Positions 48,623 to 58,184 of a stretch of 64,000 nt of DNA are shown in pieces. A program made the position numbers and the translations under genes. The notes under the pieces were generated by a model. It worked only from the letters and a program-made list of their open reading frames with translations. It made no database searches and had not been told where the DNA came from. Source of the stretch: Streptomyces filipinensis (GTDB taxonomy: Bacteria > Actinomycetota > Actinomycetes > Streptomycetales > Streptomycetaceae); the NCBI RefSeq assembly GCF_014649495.1, contig NZ_BMTD01000006.1, positions 62,001-126,000 of the forward strand. The letters run 5' to 3'. Within the stretch, counting starts at the first letter, position 1. The number at the start of each line of letters is the position of its first letter.

Positions 48623-48892
48623 ATGGAACAGATAACAGTGCGCAGCAGGGCGAGGGTCCCTGCGATCACCTGCGGGAGCAGCGCGACCAGTTCGCGCCTC
48701 GACCGCCATCTGTCGGTACTGGCGGGTCCCGCCATACCGCAGCGGGAGACGGTCGAGGCGACCTCGCTGATGCTCGAACTGACGGCGCGTGACAGGGCAC
48801 ACCAGCGCAGTGACCGGGGCAAGCGGGTCAGCCGCGTCTCCCTGTTCGCGCCGCTGCGCAGGCTGCGTCGCTCGCTGTTCGGCGGACACTGA
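48623..48892 (+). CDS. Conserved small basic protein
   Basis: An 89-residue protein, MEQITVRSRARVPAITCGSS at the start, basic and Arg-rich at the end (LRRLRRSLFGGH). There is no membrane helix or known domain. A central helix (RETVEATSLMLELTARDRAH) may dimerise. The GTGGGGAG ribosome site before the ATG and the codon bias support a real gene. It is downstream of the anti-sigma gene but separated by 126 bp, so it need not be cotranscribed. Function unknown. Confidence 0.55.
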   Translation: MEQITVRSRARVPAITCGSSATSSRLDRHLSVLAGPAIPQRETVEATSLMLELTARDRAHQRSDRGKRVSRVSLFAPLRRLRRSLFGGH

Positions 48893-48939
48893 GCGGCTGC
48901 TGAGCCGCCCCCGAAGTCCGCTCGCAGGGGTGTCGGCGC

Positions 48940-50148
48940 TCAGGCCGCCACACCGTCCCGGCGCATCGCTGCGATCTCGTCGTCCGTCATCCCCACGGCA
49001 TGCAGCAGCGCCTCGGTGTGCTGCCCGAGCGCGGGCACATCACCCATCCGCGCCTCGTCCCCGCCCGGCAGCGTGATGGGAGGCAGGAGCGCCTTCAACG
49101 GCCCGACCGGCGACCCCACCTCACGCCACCGCTCCCGGGCCGCCAGCTGCGGATGCCCGGCCAGTTCGTGCAGGTCCCGCAACCGGGCACACGCGATGCC
49201 CGCCTTCTCCAGCCGGGCCAGCGCCTCCTCGGCGTCCAGCGCGCCGAGTGCGCGCGCCACCAGCTCGTCCGTCTTCCTCCGGTGCGCGACCCGTGCCGCG
49301 TTCGTCGCGTAGGCCGGATCCCTCCCGAGTTCCGGCCGTCCTATGACCTGTTCGGCCAGGCGCCGCCACTCACGGTCGTTCTGCACGGACAGCAGCACCC
49401 GTCCGCCGTCCGCCGTCGGATAGGCGTCGTAGGGCGCGATGACGGCGTGCGCGAGGCCGGTACGCGCCGGGGGCTCACCCCCGTGCATCGCATGGTGCAG
49501 CGGATGCCCCAGCCACTCCGCGAGCGCCTCCAGCATCGACACCTCCACCGGACCGCCGCGCCCGGTCGTCCCGCGCCGCACAAGAGCCGCGAGGACACCC
49601 GAGAACGCGTACATGGCCGCCGCGATGTCCGCCGCCGGCACCCCCGCCTTCACCGGCTGCTCCGGCGTCCCGGTCACCGACACGAGCCCCGCCTCGCACT
49701 GCACGAGCATGTCGTACGCCCGCTTGTCCGCGTACGGCCCGAAGGACCCGTACCCGGAGATGTCCACGGCGATCAGCCGGGGATGCGCCGCGCACAGCGT
49801 GGCCGCGTCCAGACCGAGCCGGGCCGCGGCGCCGTGGGCGAGGTTCTGCACGAACACGTCGGCGTCCGCGATCAGCCGCCGTACGACGTCCAGGCCGCGG
49901 GGGTCCTTCAGGTCCAGAGCCAGCGACTCCTTGCCGCGGTTGCACCACACGAAGTGCGAGGCCAGACCGCGGGCCGCGGCGTCGTAGCCGCGTGCGAAGT
50001 CGCCGCCGTCGACCCGTTCCACCTTGATGACCCGGGCACCCAGGTCGGCGAGCTGCCGGGTCGCGAAAGGCGCTGACACGGCCTGTTCGACGGCGACGAC
50101 GGTGATGCCCGCGAGGGGCAGGGGCTGCTGATCCGTGGGCTGTTCCAT
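48940..50148 (-). CDS. CaiB/BaiF-type CoA transferase
   Basis: A 402-residue family III CoA transferase, which swaps CoA between carboxylic acids. The N-terminal segment LPLAGITVVAVEQAVSAPFA, the CoA-binding VWCNRGKESLALDLKDPRG, the catalytic Asp region RAYDMLVQCEAGL and the GTPEQPVKAGVPAADIAA block are typical. The substrate pair is not clear. It is a stand-alone gene. The frame continues upstream into a broken permease gene without a stop, so the ATG at 50148 was chosen to match family length. Confidence 0.85.
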   Translation of the reverse strand: MEQPTDQQPLPLAGITVVAVEQAVSAPFATRQLADLGARVIKVERVDGGDFARGYDAAARGLASHFVWCNRGKESLALDLKDPRGLDVVRRLIADADVFVQNLAHGAAARLGLDAATLCAAHPRLIAVDISGYGSFGPYADKRAYDMLVQCEAGLVSVTGTPEQPVKAGVPAADIAAAMYAFSGVLAALVRRGTTGRGGPVEVSMLEALAEWLGHPLHHAMHGGEPPARTGLAHAVIAPYDAYPTADGGRVLLSVQNDREWRRLAEQVIGRPELGRDPAYATNAARVAHRRKTDELVARALGALDAEEALARLEKAGIACARLRDLHELAGHPQLAARERWREVGSPVGPLKALLPPITLPGGDEARMGDVPALGQHTEALLHAVGMTDDEIAAMRRDGVAA

Positions 50149-50189
50149 GACCGGATCATGGCCCGCGACCGGCGTGTTTGTCAGCAGCC

Positions 50190-50825
50190 CGGCCGTGCTG
50201 CCGCAGCGTTCCCCGTGTGCGTACCGGCGTACGGCGAGGGGCAGGAACACCGCGGTCAGGGCGAGGCTCCAGGCGAGCGACCCGGCTACCGGGTGGGCCA
50301 CCGGCCAGGCGGAGTCCGCTGGGACGGGCGCGTTGCCGAAGAGGTCCCGCAGCGGGGTCGTCACCGCGCTGACCGGGTTCCACTCGGCGAGCGTGCGCAG
50401 CCGGCCCGGCAGGCGTTGGACAGCGGGGGCAGGACGAAGGAGGAGGCGCCGAGCTGCCCGGCCGCGTCCTCGCTGCGGGTGAGCAGCCCGAGGAAGATCC
50501 CGGCACACGTGCATGCGAACCGGAAGAGCGGCAGCAGCCCCACAGCGCCGGCCGCGTCGATCGCCGACCCCCTGATCCGCCACCCCACGGCGAGCCCGGC
50601 CAGCAGCAGCGGCACGGTACCGGGGGCCGTGACGACGAGGTCGGCGACCGCCTGCCCCAGCGGTACGGCGGCCCGGCTCACCGGCAGCGTGCGGAACCGG
50701 TCCCTCACGCCTCGGTGGGTGTCCGCGGCGGCCTGGAACATGCCGGTCACCAGGCCGCGGGCCGCGGTCGCCACCAGCAGCCCCGGCACCAGGAAGGACC
50801 GGTACTCACGGCCGGGCCGGGATCA
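50190..50825 (-). pseudogene. ABC-2 type permease remnant (truncated and frameshifted)
   Basis: Two frames together resemble a DrrB-like ABC-2 permease: EYRSFLVPGLLVATAARGL, MFQAAADTHRGVRDRF and ASSFVLPPLSNA in one frame, then LRTLAEWNPVSAVTTPLRDL and SLALTAVFLPLAVRRY in another. The frame changes near 50405-50420, after the SNA codons. The N-terminal third is missing, and a stop lies just upstream of SRPGREYRS. No ATP-binding partner gene is present. The remnant suggests loss of a transporter, with neighbouring genes now fused closer. Confidence 0.75.
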
Positions 50826-50861
50826 GGCTCCGGAGGCCTGGGAGGCCGCCCTGGAGCGCCG

Positions 50862-52016
50862 CTAGATCAGCGCGAACTGGCCCTCCGGGCCCTCCTCGTG
50901 GTGGTCCAGGACCGAGGCCGGACGGCGGGCCTGGCCGGGGACCGGGAGAACGCCGGCCTCGCTCAGATCGCCCGCCGTGATCGCGGAGGTCGCCTTCAAG
51001 CCGGCCCGCTGCGGCCGCAGCTCCGCCAGCAGGGCCAGGACCGTGATCAGTTCCAGGAGCTCCGACGTCCAGGCCTGCGGCCAGGTCGCCGGGCGGATCG
51101 CGCTGAGGGTGCCCGGCGCGGCCGGGGTGGTGCGGGACGTGAACCAGGACTCCAGGACCCTGACTCCGGCCACCTCGTAGTCCCAGGCCTGCCGCGGGAC
51201 GGGGGAGATGCGGCCCTCGTCCAGGTGGAGGGTCTCCTCGTCCCCGTCGTAGTGCAGGGTCAGCGGCCGGGCCGGCAGCGGTGCGCGGACGTAGGGGCGG
51301 CGGCCCCCCGGCAGCTTGGGGCGTGCGCCGTCCCGGCGCATCAGCCACAGCATGCGGCGGCCCAACTCGACGCCCGTACGCCACAGTCGGGTGTCGTCGG
51401 TGAGCGGCACGGTGAGGTCCGGGCGGATCGTCGCCAGGATCCAGGCCAGCACGTCCGGCGCCGTGGGGCGGTCGGACAGGCGGGCGGAGAGGTGGTCCAG
51501 GAGGCCGGGGGCCAGGTTCGGTTCGGTGCCGCCGGGGCGGCGGTGCAGGGGGCGGACGCGGCCGGGGCGCAGCGTGGGCAGGAGCGAGGTGGCCAGCAGC
51601 GGGGTCTCCGCGTCGCCGGTCTCCACCGTGAAGACCTGGTGCGCGTCCGCCACCCGCCACAGCTCCGGGCGGGCGGTGTCGATCAGCCGCTGGTCCGGGA
51701 TCAGCCACTGCTCGTCGAAGGGCGCCGCCAGGACGCGGGCCGGCTCCGCGCAGGGGCCCGTGGCGCGGGCCAGCCGCTCGGTGCCGGTGGACCGGCCGGG
51801 CAGTTGGCCCACCGCCGAGTCGAGGGTGCGGGAGCGGGTCGGCTCGAACAGGGCCTGCCGCACGGGGCCCTCGGCCTTGAGCAGGGCGTCCCAGCGGGCC
51901 CGCAGCGAGCCGGCGTCGGGTGCCGTCGGCCAGGCGCGGCCCGGCCGCAGCGGTGCGACGGACCACGGCATGAGGTCCGCCAGCAGCGGAGCGTCGTCGT
52001 GCGTCACGCAGGGCAT
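50862..52016 (-). CDS. Type ISP restriction-modification specificity-like protein (solo)
   Basis: A 384-residue soluble protein that resembles the C-terminal specificity part of type ISP restriction-modification enzymes: EQWLIPDQRLIDTARPELWRV in two parts, HQVFTVETGDAETPLLATSL, and AWDYEVAGVRVLESWF near the end. The translocase and the methyltransferase motifs (NPPY-type) of the full enzyme are absent, so it cannot cut or methylate alone. Streptomyces genomes carry such solo genes; their function is unclear. It ends 37 bp from the permease remnant. An anti-phage or DNA-recognition role is only inference. Confidence 0.55.
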   Translation of the reverse strand: MPCVTHDDAPLLADLMPWSVAPLRPGRAWPTAPDAGSLRARWDALLKAEGPVRQALFEPTRSRTLDSAVGQLPGRSTGTERLARATGPCAEPARVLAAPFDEQWLIPDQRLIDTARPELWRVADAHQVFTVETGDAETPLLATSLLPTLRPGRVRPLHRRPGGTEPNLAPGLLDHLSARLSDRPTAPDVLAWILATIRPDLTVPLTDDTRLWRTGVELGRRMLWLMRRDGARPKLPGGRRPYVRAPLPARPLTLHYDGDEETLHLDEGRISPVPRQAWDYEVAGVRVLESWFTSRTTPAAPGTLSAIRPATWPQAWTSELLELITVLALLAELRPQRAGLKATSAITAGDLSEAGVLPVPGQARRPASVLDHHEEGPEGQFALI

Positions 52017-52088
52017 GCTACGACAGCGGGCCGAGCCCCCGAAGGGGCCCGCGGCCGCCCCGCGGCACGGAGCGGCACCCCGGCGCGC

Positions 52089-52835
52089 TCACGCCTCCAG
52101 CGTGACGGTGAACGAGAACCGATCCCCCCGGTACTGGATCACCGCCACGTCCAGCACCCGCCCGCCGCTGTCGTACGTCACGCCCGTGTAGTGCAGGATC
52201 GGGCTGAGCAGCGGCACCTGGAGGAGCCGGGCGGTCTCCGGGTCGGCGAGCCGGGCCTGCACGGTGTCCGTGATCCGGCTGATGTCCGCCTTCACGACGT
52301 CCCGCAGCACCTTGGTCATCGGCCAGCGGATCAGGTCGTCCAGGTCGATGCGCGCGGCGAGGTCGGGGCGGATGTGGTTGACGGCGTGGTTGGTCGGCTC
52401 GCCGGTCTTCTCGTCGCAGCGGAGGCGGTGGTAGGCCGCCACCTCCGGGAGGTCGGGGAAGTACTCGGCGAGATGGACCGGCACGGGCACCGGGCCGTGG
52501 TCCAGCAGTTCCGTGGTCATCCCGGACTGCTGGGCCACGATGGCGTCCACCGAGCCGAGCAGGCGGACCGGTGCCCCCCGCCGGGCGTCCGGCTCGATGA
52601 ACGTGCCGCGCCGCCGGTGCCGGCTGATCAGCCCCTCGTCCTCCAGCTCCTTCAGCGCCTGCCGCATGGTCAGCACGCTCACGCCGTAGTGCTCCGCCAG
52701 CTGCTCCTCCGTGGGCAGCCGCAGCGGGTCCTCGGGGGAGCGGCCGAGTATCGAGGCGCGCAGCGACTGCGACACCTGGTACCACAGCGGCAGCTTGCGG
52801 TTCAGGACGATCGAATCCGGAGCGAAGGAGGTCAC
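52089..52835 (-). CDS. GntR-family regulator (HutC type, UTRA domain)
   Basis: A 248-residue regulator. The winged helix is LPTEEQLAEHYGVSVLTMRQALKELEDEGLI in halves (residues about 40-70), and the UTRA ligand domain spans about 95-245 (AYHRLRCDEKTGEPTNHAVN, YDSGGRVLDVAVIQYRGDRF). HutC-type proteins sense small organic acids or sugars. It lies 48 bp from the 3' end of hmgA on the same strand and may be cotranscribed with it, so control of aromatic catabolism is possible but unproven. Confidence 0.85.
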   Translation of the reverse strand: MTSFAPDSIVLNRKLPLWYQVSQSLRASILGRSPEDPLRLPTEEQLAEHYGVSVLTMRQALKELEDEGLISRHRRRGTFIEPDARRGAPVRLLGSVDAIVAQQSGMTTELLDHGPVPVPVHLAEYFPDLPEVAAYHRLRCDEKTGEPTNHAVNHIRPDLAARIDLDDLIRWPMTKVLRDVVKADISRITDTVQARLADPETARLLQVPLLSPILHYTGVTYDSGGRVLDVAVIQYRGDRFSFTVTLEA

Positions 52836-52883
52836 GCGGCTATCCGTACCTGTCGATGAACGTGCGGCGCAACAGCGGCGGCG

Positions 52884-54194
52884 TCACCCGCGGAAATGGC
52901 GCTCCAGCCCCTGCCACACCTCGTCGTAGCGCCGCTGGAGGTGGTCGGCGGCGGCCGCGTGCGGGGCGAGCGTCACCGGCCAGCGGGTCTCGAACATGAA
53001 CGCCAGCCCGTCGTCGATCTTCTGCGGCTTCAGCTCGGCCGCGCTCGCCCTGTCGAACGTCTCCCGGTCCGGGCCGTGCGCCGACATCATGTTGTGCAGC
53101 GAGCCGCCGCCCGGCACGAAGCCCTCCGCCTTGGCGTCGTAGGCCCCCTCGATCAGGCCCATGTACTCGCTCATCACGTTCCGGTGGAAGTACGGCGGCC
53201 GGAAGGTGTCCTCGCCCACCAGCCAGCGCGGCGCGAAGACGACGAAGTCGACGCCGGCCAGGCCGGGGGTGTCCGAGGGTGAGGTCAGCACCGTGAAGAT
53301 GGAGGGGTCGGGGTGGTCGTAGGAGATGGTGCCGATCACATTGAAACGGCGAAGGTCATAGACGTACGGCACATAGTTGCCGTGCCAGGCGACCACATCG
53401 AGCGGGGAGTGGTCGTAGGTGGCCGTCCAGAGGTTGCCGCAGAACTTGTTCACGACCTCCACCGGGCCGGTCACGTCCTCGTACGCGGCGACCGGCGCCC
53501 GGAAATCCCGGCTGTTGGCGAGGCCGTTGGCGCCGATCGGGCCGAGGTCGGGCAGCCGGAAGGGCGCCCCGTAGTTCTCGCACACATAACCGCGGGCGGA
53601 CTCGTCCAGCAGCTCCACACGAAAGCGCACCCCACGCGGGATCAGCGCCACATGTGCGGGCTCCACGGCCAGCCGGCCGAACTCGGTGTGCAGCAGCAGC
53701 CCGCCGCGCTCCGGCACGATCAGCAGCTCGCCGTCGGCGTCGGAGAAGACGCGCTCCATCGAGGTGTTGGCGTGGTACAGGTGCACGGCCATCCCGGCGC
53801 GCTGGGTCGCGTCCCCGTTGCCGCCGAGCGTCCAGAGGCCGGCCAGGAAGTCGGTGCCCGCCCCGGGCTCGGGCAGCGGGTTCCATCGCAGCCGGTTGGG
53901 GTCGGGCACGGCCTCGGTGAAGGGGGCCGTGCGGATCGCGCCGTTGTCGGTGCGGGTGAACGCCGGGTGCGCGGCCGACGGGCGGATGCGGTACAGCCAG
54001 GAGCGGCGGTTGTGCGCCCGCGGCTCGGTGAACGCCGTACCGCTCAGCTGCTCCGCGTACAGCCCGAGCGGTGCCCGCTGGGGCGAGTTGCGGCCCTCGG
54101 GCAGGGCGCCCGGCACCGCCTCCGAGGCGTGCTCGTTGCCGAACCCGGTCAGATACGACAGTCCCGCGGCGGTCTTCCGCGCGTCCCCGCTCAT
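52884..54194 (-). CDS. hmgA: Homogentisate 1,2-dioxygenase
   Basis: A 436-residue iron enzyme that opens the ring of homogentisate to maleylacetoacetate in tyrosine and phenylalanine breakdown. The start [21 protein letters not shown] is the family signature in parts. The iron ligands are visible in [13 protein letters not shown] (His, Glu) and [12 protein letters not shown] (His). Length matches the family. Loss causes brown homogentisate pigment. The operator-like repeat at 54217-54240 lies directly upstream. The ATG at 54194 follows AAGGGAGCG. Confidence 0.95.
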   Translation of the reverse strand: MSGDARKTAAGLSYLTGFGNEHASEAVPGALPEGRNSPQRAPLGLYAEQLSGTAFTEPRAHNRRSWLYRIRPSAAHPAFTRTDNGAIRTAPFTEAVPDPNRLRWNPLPEPGAGTDFLAGLWTLGGNGDATQRAGMAVHLYHANTSMERVFSDADGELLIVPERGGLLLHTEFGRLAVEPAHVALIPRGVRFRVELLDESARGYVCENYGAPFRLPDLGPIGANGLANSRDFRAPVAAYEDVTGPVEVVNKFCGNLWTATYDHSPLDVVAWHGNYVPYVYDLRRFNVIGTISYDHPDPSIFTVLTSPSDTPGLAGVDFVVFAPRWLVGEDTFRPPYFHRNVMSEYMGLIEGAYDAKAEGFVPGGGSLHNMMSAHGPDRETFDRASAAELKPQKIDDGLAFMFETRWPVTLAPHAAAADHLQRRYDEVWQGLERHFRG

Positions 54195-54216
54195 GATCGC
54201 TCCCTTGCGCTTCCCG

Positions 54217-54240
54217 ATTCCTATGGAACACCGTAGGAAT
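54217..54240. promoter_or_regulatory. Operator-like palindrome upstream of hmgA
   Basis: ATTCCTA (54217-54223) and TAGGAAT (54234-54240) are separated by 10 bases, with an inner TTCC-TAT-GGAA palindrome. The site lies 23 bp upstream of the hmgA start. It probably binds a regulator of tyrosine catabolism (IclR or GntR type). Confidence 0.6.
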
Positions 54241-54357
54241 GAGTGGGGGTGGGCGCAAGAGGGCGCCGGGTACGACCTCGGAGGGACGTCGCGGGACGGG
54301 CGGAACCCGACTTCAGACGGATTCGGCGGACCGGAGCGTTGCTCTACTCTCGCGGAC

Positions 54358-54903
54358 ATGCCAAGTACGTCATGGACCCGCAGGACGCTCGCCGCGCTCA
54401 CGGCGTGCGTCCTGCTGCCGCTCGGCGCGGCGGGCTGTACGACCGGTCACGCCCAAGCCGGCACCGTCACGACCTCCCCCGTCGGCCAGATCCTGGACGA
54501 CACCGACGACACGGGCCGGCATCTGCGCGAGGTCGACCCGAAGAGCGCGCCGGAGGTCGGTGTCGAGGTGACCCCGCACTCCGGCGGCGGCTGGGACGTC
54601 CGGCTGGCCTTCCACCGCTTCCGCTGCTCCGCGTCCGGCGCCGGGCCGGCGGCGGTCACCGGGCGCGGGCTCGCGTACCTCTTCGTCGACGGCCACCGGG
54701 TCACCCGGCTGCGCTCCCCCCGGTACCAGCTGGCCGGCCGGCTCGTCCCGCACGGCACCCACCACGTCACCGCGCGCCTGTACGCCGACGACGGCACCGT
54801 GTGGGCCGTACACGGCAAGCCGGTGCAGAGCACCGCCGACATAACGGTCTCGGACGTGGAGACGGCGACGGCCCAGCCGTCGGCCCCGCCCGCCGGAAAA
54901 TGA
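54358..54903 (+). CDS. Secreted lipoprotein
   Basis: A 181-residue lipoprotein. Signal peptide residues 1-26 end in the lipobox LGAAGC, with lipidated Cys near residue 27. The mature part has a Thr/Asp-rich linker and a beta-sandwich-like domain ([24 protein letters not shown], in the middle with two Cys; [20 protein letters not shown]). It resembles extracellular binding domains, and no catalytic motif is present. The leader is shared with divergent hmgA, but a functional link is not evident. Confidence 0.7.
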   Translation: MPSTSWTRRTLAALTACVLLPLGAAGCTTGHAQAGTVTTSPVGQILDDTDDTGRHLREVDPKSAPEVGVEVTPHSGGGWDVRLAFHRFRCSASGAGPAAVTGRGLAYLFVDGHRVTRLRSPRYQLAGRLVPHGTHHVTARLYADDGTVWAVHGKPVQSTADITVSDVETATAQPSAPPAGK

Positions 54904-54967
54904 GTGCACCGGCCACCCGCGTCCGTACGGGAGGGCGAGGTTCACCGGACCGCGGCGGAGAGGCATC

Positions 54968-55585
54968 ATGAAGCCCGTGCCCCATGCGACAACGCTCCGC
55001 CGCGCGCCCGTCCAGCGGCGCAGCGCCGAACGGCTGACCAGGATCCTCGACGCCTGCGCCGAACTCCTCGACGAGGTCGGCTACGACGACCTGAGCACCC
55101 GCGCGGTCGCCCTGCGCGCCGGGGTGCCCATCGGTTCGGTCTACCGCTTCTTCGGCAACAAACGGCAGATGGCCGACGCCCTCGCCCAGCGCAACCTGGA
55201 GTGGTACACCGAGCGCGTCACCGAGCGGCTGAAGAAGGCGCAGCAGGGCGACTGGCGGGCCGCGATGGACGCGGTCCTCGACGAGTACCTGGCCATGAAA
55301 CGCACCGCGCCCGGGTTCTCGCTGGTCGACTTCGGCAACCAGATACCGGTCGGCGCCCGCCGGTGCGAGCCCAACACCCGCGTCGCCGACCGGCTCACCA
55401 AGCTGCTCTCCGGCTATCTGGACCGTACCCCCGACGAGGCGCTGGGCCGGGTCTTCCTGGTCGCCGTGGAGAGCGCGGACGCCCTCGTCCAGCTGGCCTT
55501 CCGCGCCGACCCGGAAGGGGACGAGGCGATCATCGCGGAGACACGGGAACTGCTGCGGGCGTATCTGGCGCGCGTGCTGGACTGA
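54968..55585 (+). CDS. TetR-family regulator
   Basis: A 205-residue regulator. The N-terminal HTH is LSTRAVALRAGVPIGSVYRFFGNKRQMADAL in halves (residues about 38-68), and the ligand domain fills the rest, with several aromatic and charged residues near EYLAMKRTAPGFSLVDF. It lies 121 bp upstream of the molybdopterin oxidoreductase gene. A 12-bp palindrome (55637-55648) in that gap is its likely site, so it probably controls that gene. The ligand is unknown. Confidence 0.85.
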   Translation: MKPVPHATTLRRAPVQRRSAERLTRILDACAELLDEVGYDDLSTRAVALRAGVPIGSVYRFFGNKRQMADALAQRNLEWYTERVTERLKKAQQGDWRAAMDAVLDEYLAMKRTAPGFSLVDFGNQIPVGARRCEPNTRVADRLTKLLSGYLDRTPDEALGRVFLVAVESADALVQLAFRADPEGDEAIIAETRELLRAYLARVLD

Positions 55586-55636
55586 CCTTCGGCAGTCGTC
55601 GTCCCCCCTTCACACGAGACACCTCCCCTTCGTGCG

Positions 55637-55648
55637 TACCGGTCGGTA
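55637..55648. promoter_or_regulatory. TetR-type operator between tetR and the oxidoreductase gene
   Basis: TACCGGTCGGTA is a near-perfect palindrome (TACCG/CGGTA around GT), a common core of TetR sites in actinobacteria. It is 59 bp upstream of the oxidoreductase GTG. Confidence 0.6.
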
Positions 55649-55706
55649 TGCTCGCCCCGAGCCGTTCGCGCACGCCCGGCACCGCCGCCGACCCCCGGGA
55701 GGACCC

Positions 55707-57938
55707 GTGTCCCGCACCGCCCTGCGCATATGCCCCCTGTGCGAGGCCACCTGCGGCCTGACCCTCACCATCGAGGGCACCCGTGTCACCGGCGCCCGCG
55801 GTGACCGCGAGGACGTCTTCAGCAAGGGCTTCATCTGCCCCAAGGGCGCCTCCTTCGGGGCCGTCGACTCCGACCCCGACCGGCTGCGCACCCCGCTCGT
55901 CCGCCGGGACGGCGAGCTGCGCGAGGCCACCTGGGCGGAGGCCTTCGACGCGGTCGCCGCCGGCCTGCGCCCGGTCGTGGAGGAGCACGGCTCCGACTCC
56001 GTCGGCGTGGTCCTCGGCAACCCCAACGTGCACACCGTGGCCGGCGCCCTCTACCCGCCGGTCCTGCTCGCCGGACTGCGCACCCGCAGCCTGTTCACCG
56101 CCTCCACGGTCGACCAGATGCCCAAGCACGTCTCCAGCGGCCTGCTCTTCGGTGACGCGAACGCCATCCCGGTGCCGGACCTGGACCACACCAGCCATCT
56201 GCTCCTCATCGGCGCCAACCCCCTGGAGTCCAACGGCAGTCTGTGCACCGCCCCCGACTTCCCCGGCAGGCTCAGGGCGCTCAAGGCCCGCGGCGGACAC
56301 CTGACCGTGGTGGACCCGCGACGCACCCGCACTGCCAAGCTCGCGGACCGGCACCTGGCGATCCGCCCCGGCACCGACGCCCTGCTGCTCGCGGCGATGG
56401 TCCACACCCTCTTCGCGGAGGACCTGGCCGACCTCGCCCACCTCGCCCCGCACGTCCAGGACCTCGACGAACTTCGCGTGGCCATGGGGGAGTTCACCCC
56501 GGAAGCCGTCGCCGAGGCCTGTGACCTGGACGCCGACGTCATCCGCACCCTCGCCCGCGAACTCGCCGCCGCCCCCACCGCCGCCGTCTACGCCCGCATC
56601 GGCAGCTGCACCGTCGCGCACGGCACCCTGGCCAGCTGGCTGGTGGACGTCCTCAACATCCTCACCGGCAACCTGGACCGGCCCGGCGGCGCCCTCTTCC
56701 CGCAGGCCGCCACCGACCGGACACCCCGCCCGGCGGGGCCCGGCCGCGGCTTCGCGCTGGGCCGCTGGCACTCCCGGGTACGGCGACTCGCGGAGGCCAA
56801 GGGCGAGTTGCCGCTCTCCGCGCTCGCCGAGGAGATCGACACCGCCACCGGAGAGGGCGAACCGATCCGCGCGCTGATCGTCGTGGCCGCCAACCCGGTG
56901 CTGTCCGCGCCCGACGGCAACCGCCTCGACAAGGCCCTGGGCTCCCTGGACTTCATGGTCAGCGTCGACCCGTACCTCAACGAGACCTCGCGCCACGCCG
57001 ATGTCGTCCTGCCGCCGCCCCCGCCCTCCCAGAGCCCGCACCACGACTTCGCCTTCAACACCCTCGCCGTGCGCAACCAGGTCCGCTACACCCGCCCCGC
57101 CGTCCCGCTGGAGCCGGGCCGCATGGCCGAGAGCGAGATCCTCGCCCGGCTGGTCCTCGCGGCCACCGGCATGCACGGCGCCGACCCGGCCGCCGTCGAC
57201 GCCCTGGTGATCGACCAGACCCTCGGCAAGGCCGTGACCGAGCCGCACTCCCCGGTGCACGGCCGCGACCCGCGCGAACTCGCCGGGCAGCTCACCGGCG
57301 AGAGCGGGCCCGAGCGGCGGCTGGACATGATGCTGCGCCTCGGCCCGTACGGGGACGGCTTCGGCGCCCGCCCCGAGGGCCTGAGCCTGGCCCGGCTGCT
57401 CGCCCACCCGCACGGCATCGACCTCGGCCCGCTGCGCCCGCGCCTGCCCCAGCCGCTGAAGACCCGCAGCGGCAAGGTCGAGCTGCTGCCCGCGCCGATC
57501 GCCGCCGACCTTCCCCGGCTGGGTGAGGCCCTGCGCGAACGCCCCGCGGAGCTCGTCCTCGTCGGCCGCCGCCACCTGCGCTCCAACAACAGCTGGATGC
57601 ACAACGTGCCCGCGCTGACCGGCGGCTCCAACCGCTGCACCCTGCACATCCACCCCGTGGACGCGGCCCGGCTCGGGGTCCGGGACGGGGCGGACGTACG
57701 CGTCAAGGGAGCCGGGGGAGAGGTGGTGGCGCCCGCCGAGGTCACCGACGCCGTGCGGCCCGGCGTGGTGAGTCTGCCGCACGGCTGGGGCCACGACCGC
57801 CCCGGAACCCGTCTCGGTCACGCGAGCACCGCCCCCGGCGTCAACGTCAACCAGCTCCTCGACGGCAGCCTGCTCGACCCGCTCTCGGGCAACGCGGTCC
57901 TCAACGGCGTTCCCGTCCAGCTCGCCGCAAGTCTGTGA
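55707..57938 (+). CDS. Molybdopterin-dependent oxidoreductase (formate dehydrogenase-like)
   Basis: A 743-residue MopB-superfamily enzyme. The [4Fe-4S] cluster ligands are CPLCEATC and the later FICPKG (residues about 9-45). The molybdopterin-binding parts include LLIGANPLESNG, VDPRRTRTAKLAD and, at the C-terminus, PLSGNAVLNGVPVQL and VSLPHGWGHDRPGTRLG. There is no Tat signal, so it is cytoplasmic. Similar actinobacterial proteins are single-subunit oxidoreductases of unknown substrate. Start: GTG at 55707 behind GGGAGGA. The upstream TetR palindrome suggests inducible expression. Confidence 0.85.
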   Translation: MSRTALRICPLCEATCGLTLTIEGTRVTGARGDREDVFSKGFICPKGASFGAVDSDPDRLRTPLVRRDGELREATWAEAFDAVAAGLRPVVEEHGSDSVGVVLGNPNVHTVAGALYPPVLLAGLRTRSLFTASTVDQMPKHVSSGLLFGDANAIPVPDLDHTSHLLLIGANPLESNGSLCTAPDFPGRLRALKARGGHLTVVDPRRTRTAKLADRHLAIRPGTDALLLAAMVHTLFAEDLADLAHLAPHVQDLDELRVAMGEFTPEAVAEACDLDADVIRTLARELAAAPTAAVYARIGSCTVAHGTLASWLVDVLNILTGNLDRPGGALFPQAATDRTPRPAGPGRGFALGRWHSRVRRLAEAKGELPLSALAEEIDTATGEGEPIRALIVVAANPVLSAPDGNRLDKALGSLDFMVSVDPYLNETSRHADVVLPPPPPSQSPHHDFAFNTLAVRNQVRYTRPAVPLEPGRMAESEILARLVLAATGMHGADPAAVDALVIDQTLGKAVTEPHSPVHGRDPRELAGQLTGESGPERRLDMMLRLGPYGDGFGARPEGLSLARLLAHPHGIDLGPLRPRLPQPLKTRSGKVELLPAPIAADLPRLGEALRERPAELVLVGRRHLRSNNSWMHNVPALTGGSNRCTLHIHPVDAARLGVRDGADVRVKGAGGEVVAPAEVTDAVRPGVVSLPHGWGHDRPGTRLGHASTAPGVNVNQLLDGSLLDPLSGNAVLNGVPVQLAASL

Positions 57939-58184
57939 CCTGGACTTTCGTGCTCATTGCTCACACGTCGTCATCTTCTTGACGCCAGCCGACGCGACCT
58001 AGGGTGTGGCGCTGCGGTCGCCGGGGGCGGCGCGGGAGCGGCCGAGGCGCTCGGTGTTGCGCCGCACGAGCGATATCTGACGACGCGCCGGGCGTTTTTG
58101 CCCGGACGGGCGGTGCGTATGACGGAGAGTCCAGACGAAAGAGCGATTTGTATGAAAATCGTCTGAACTCGCGGAGGATTGCGC

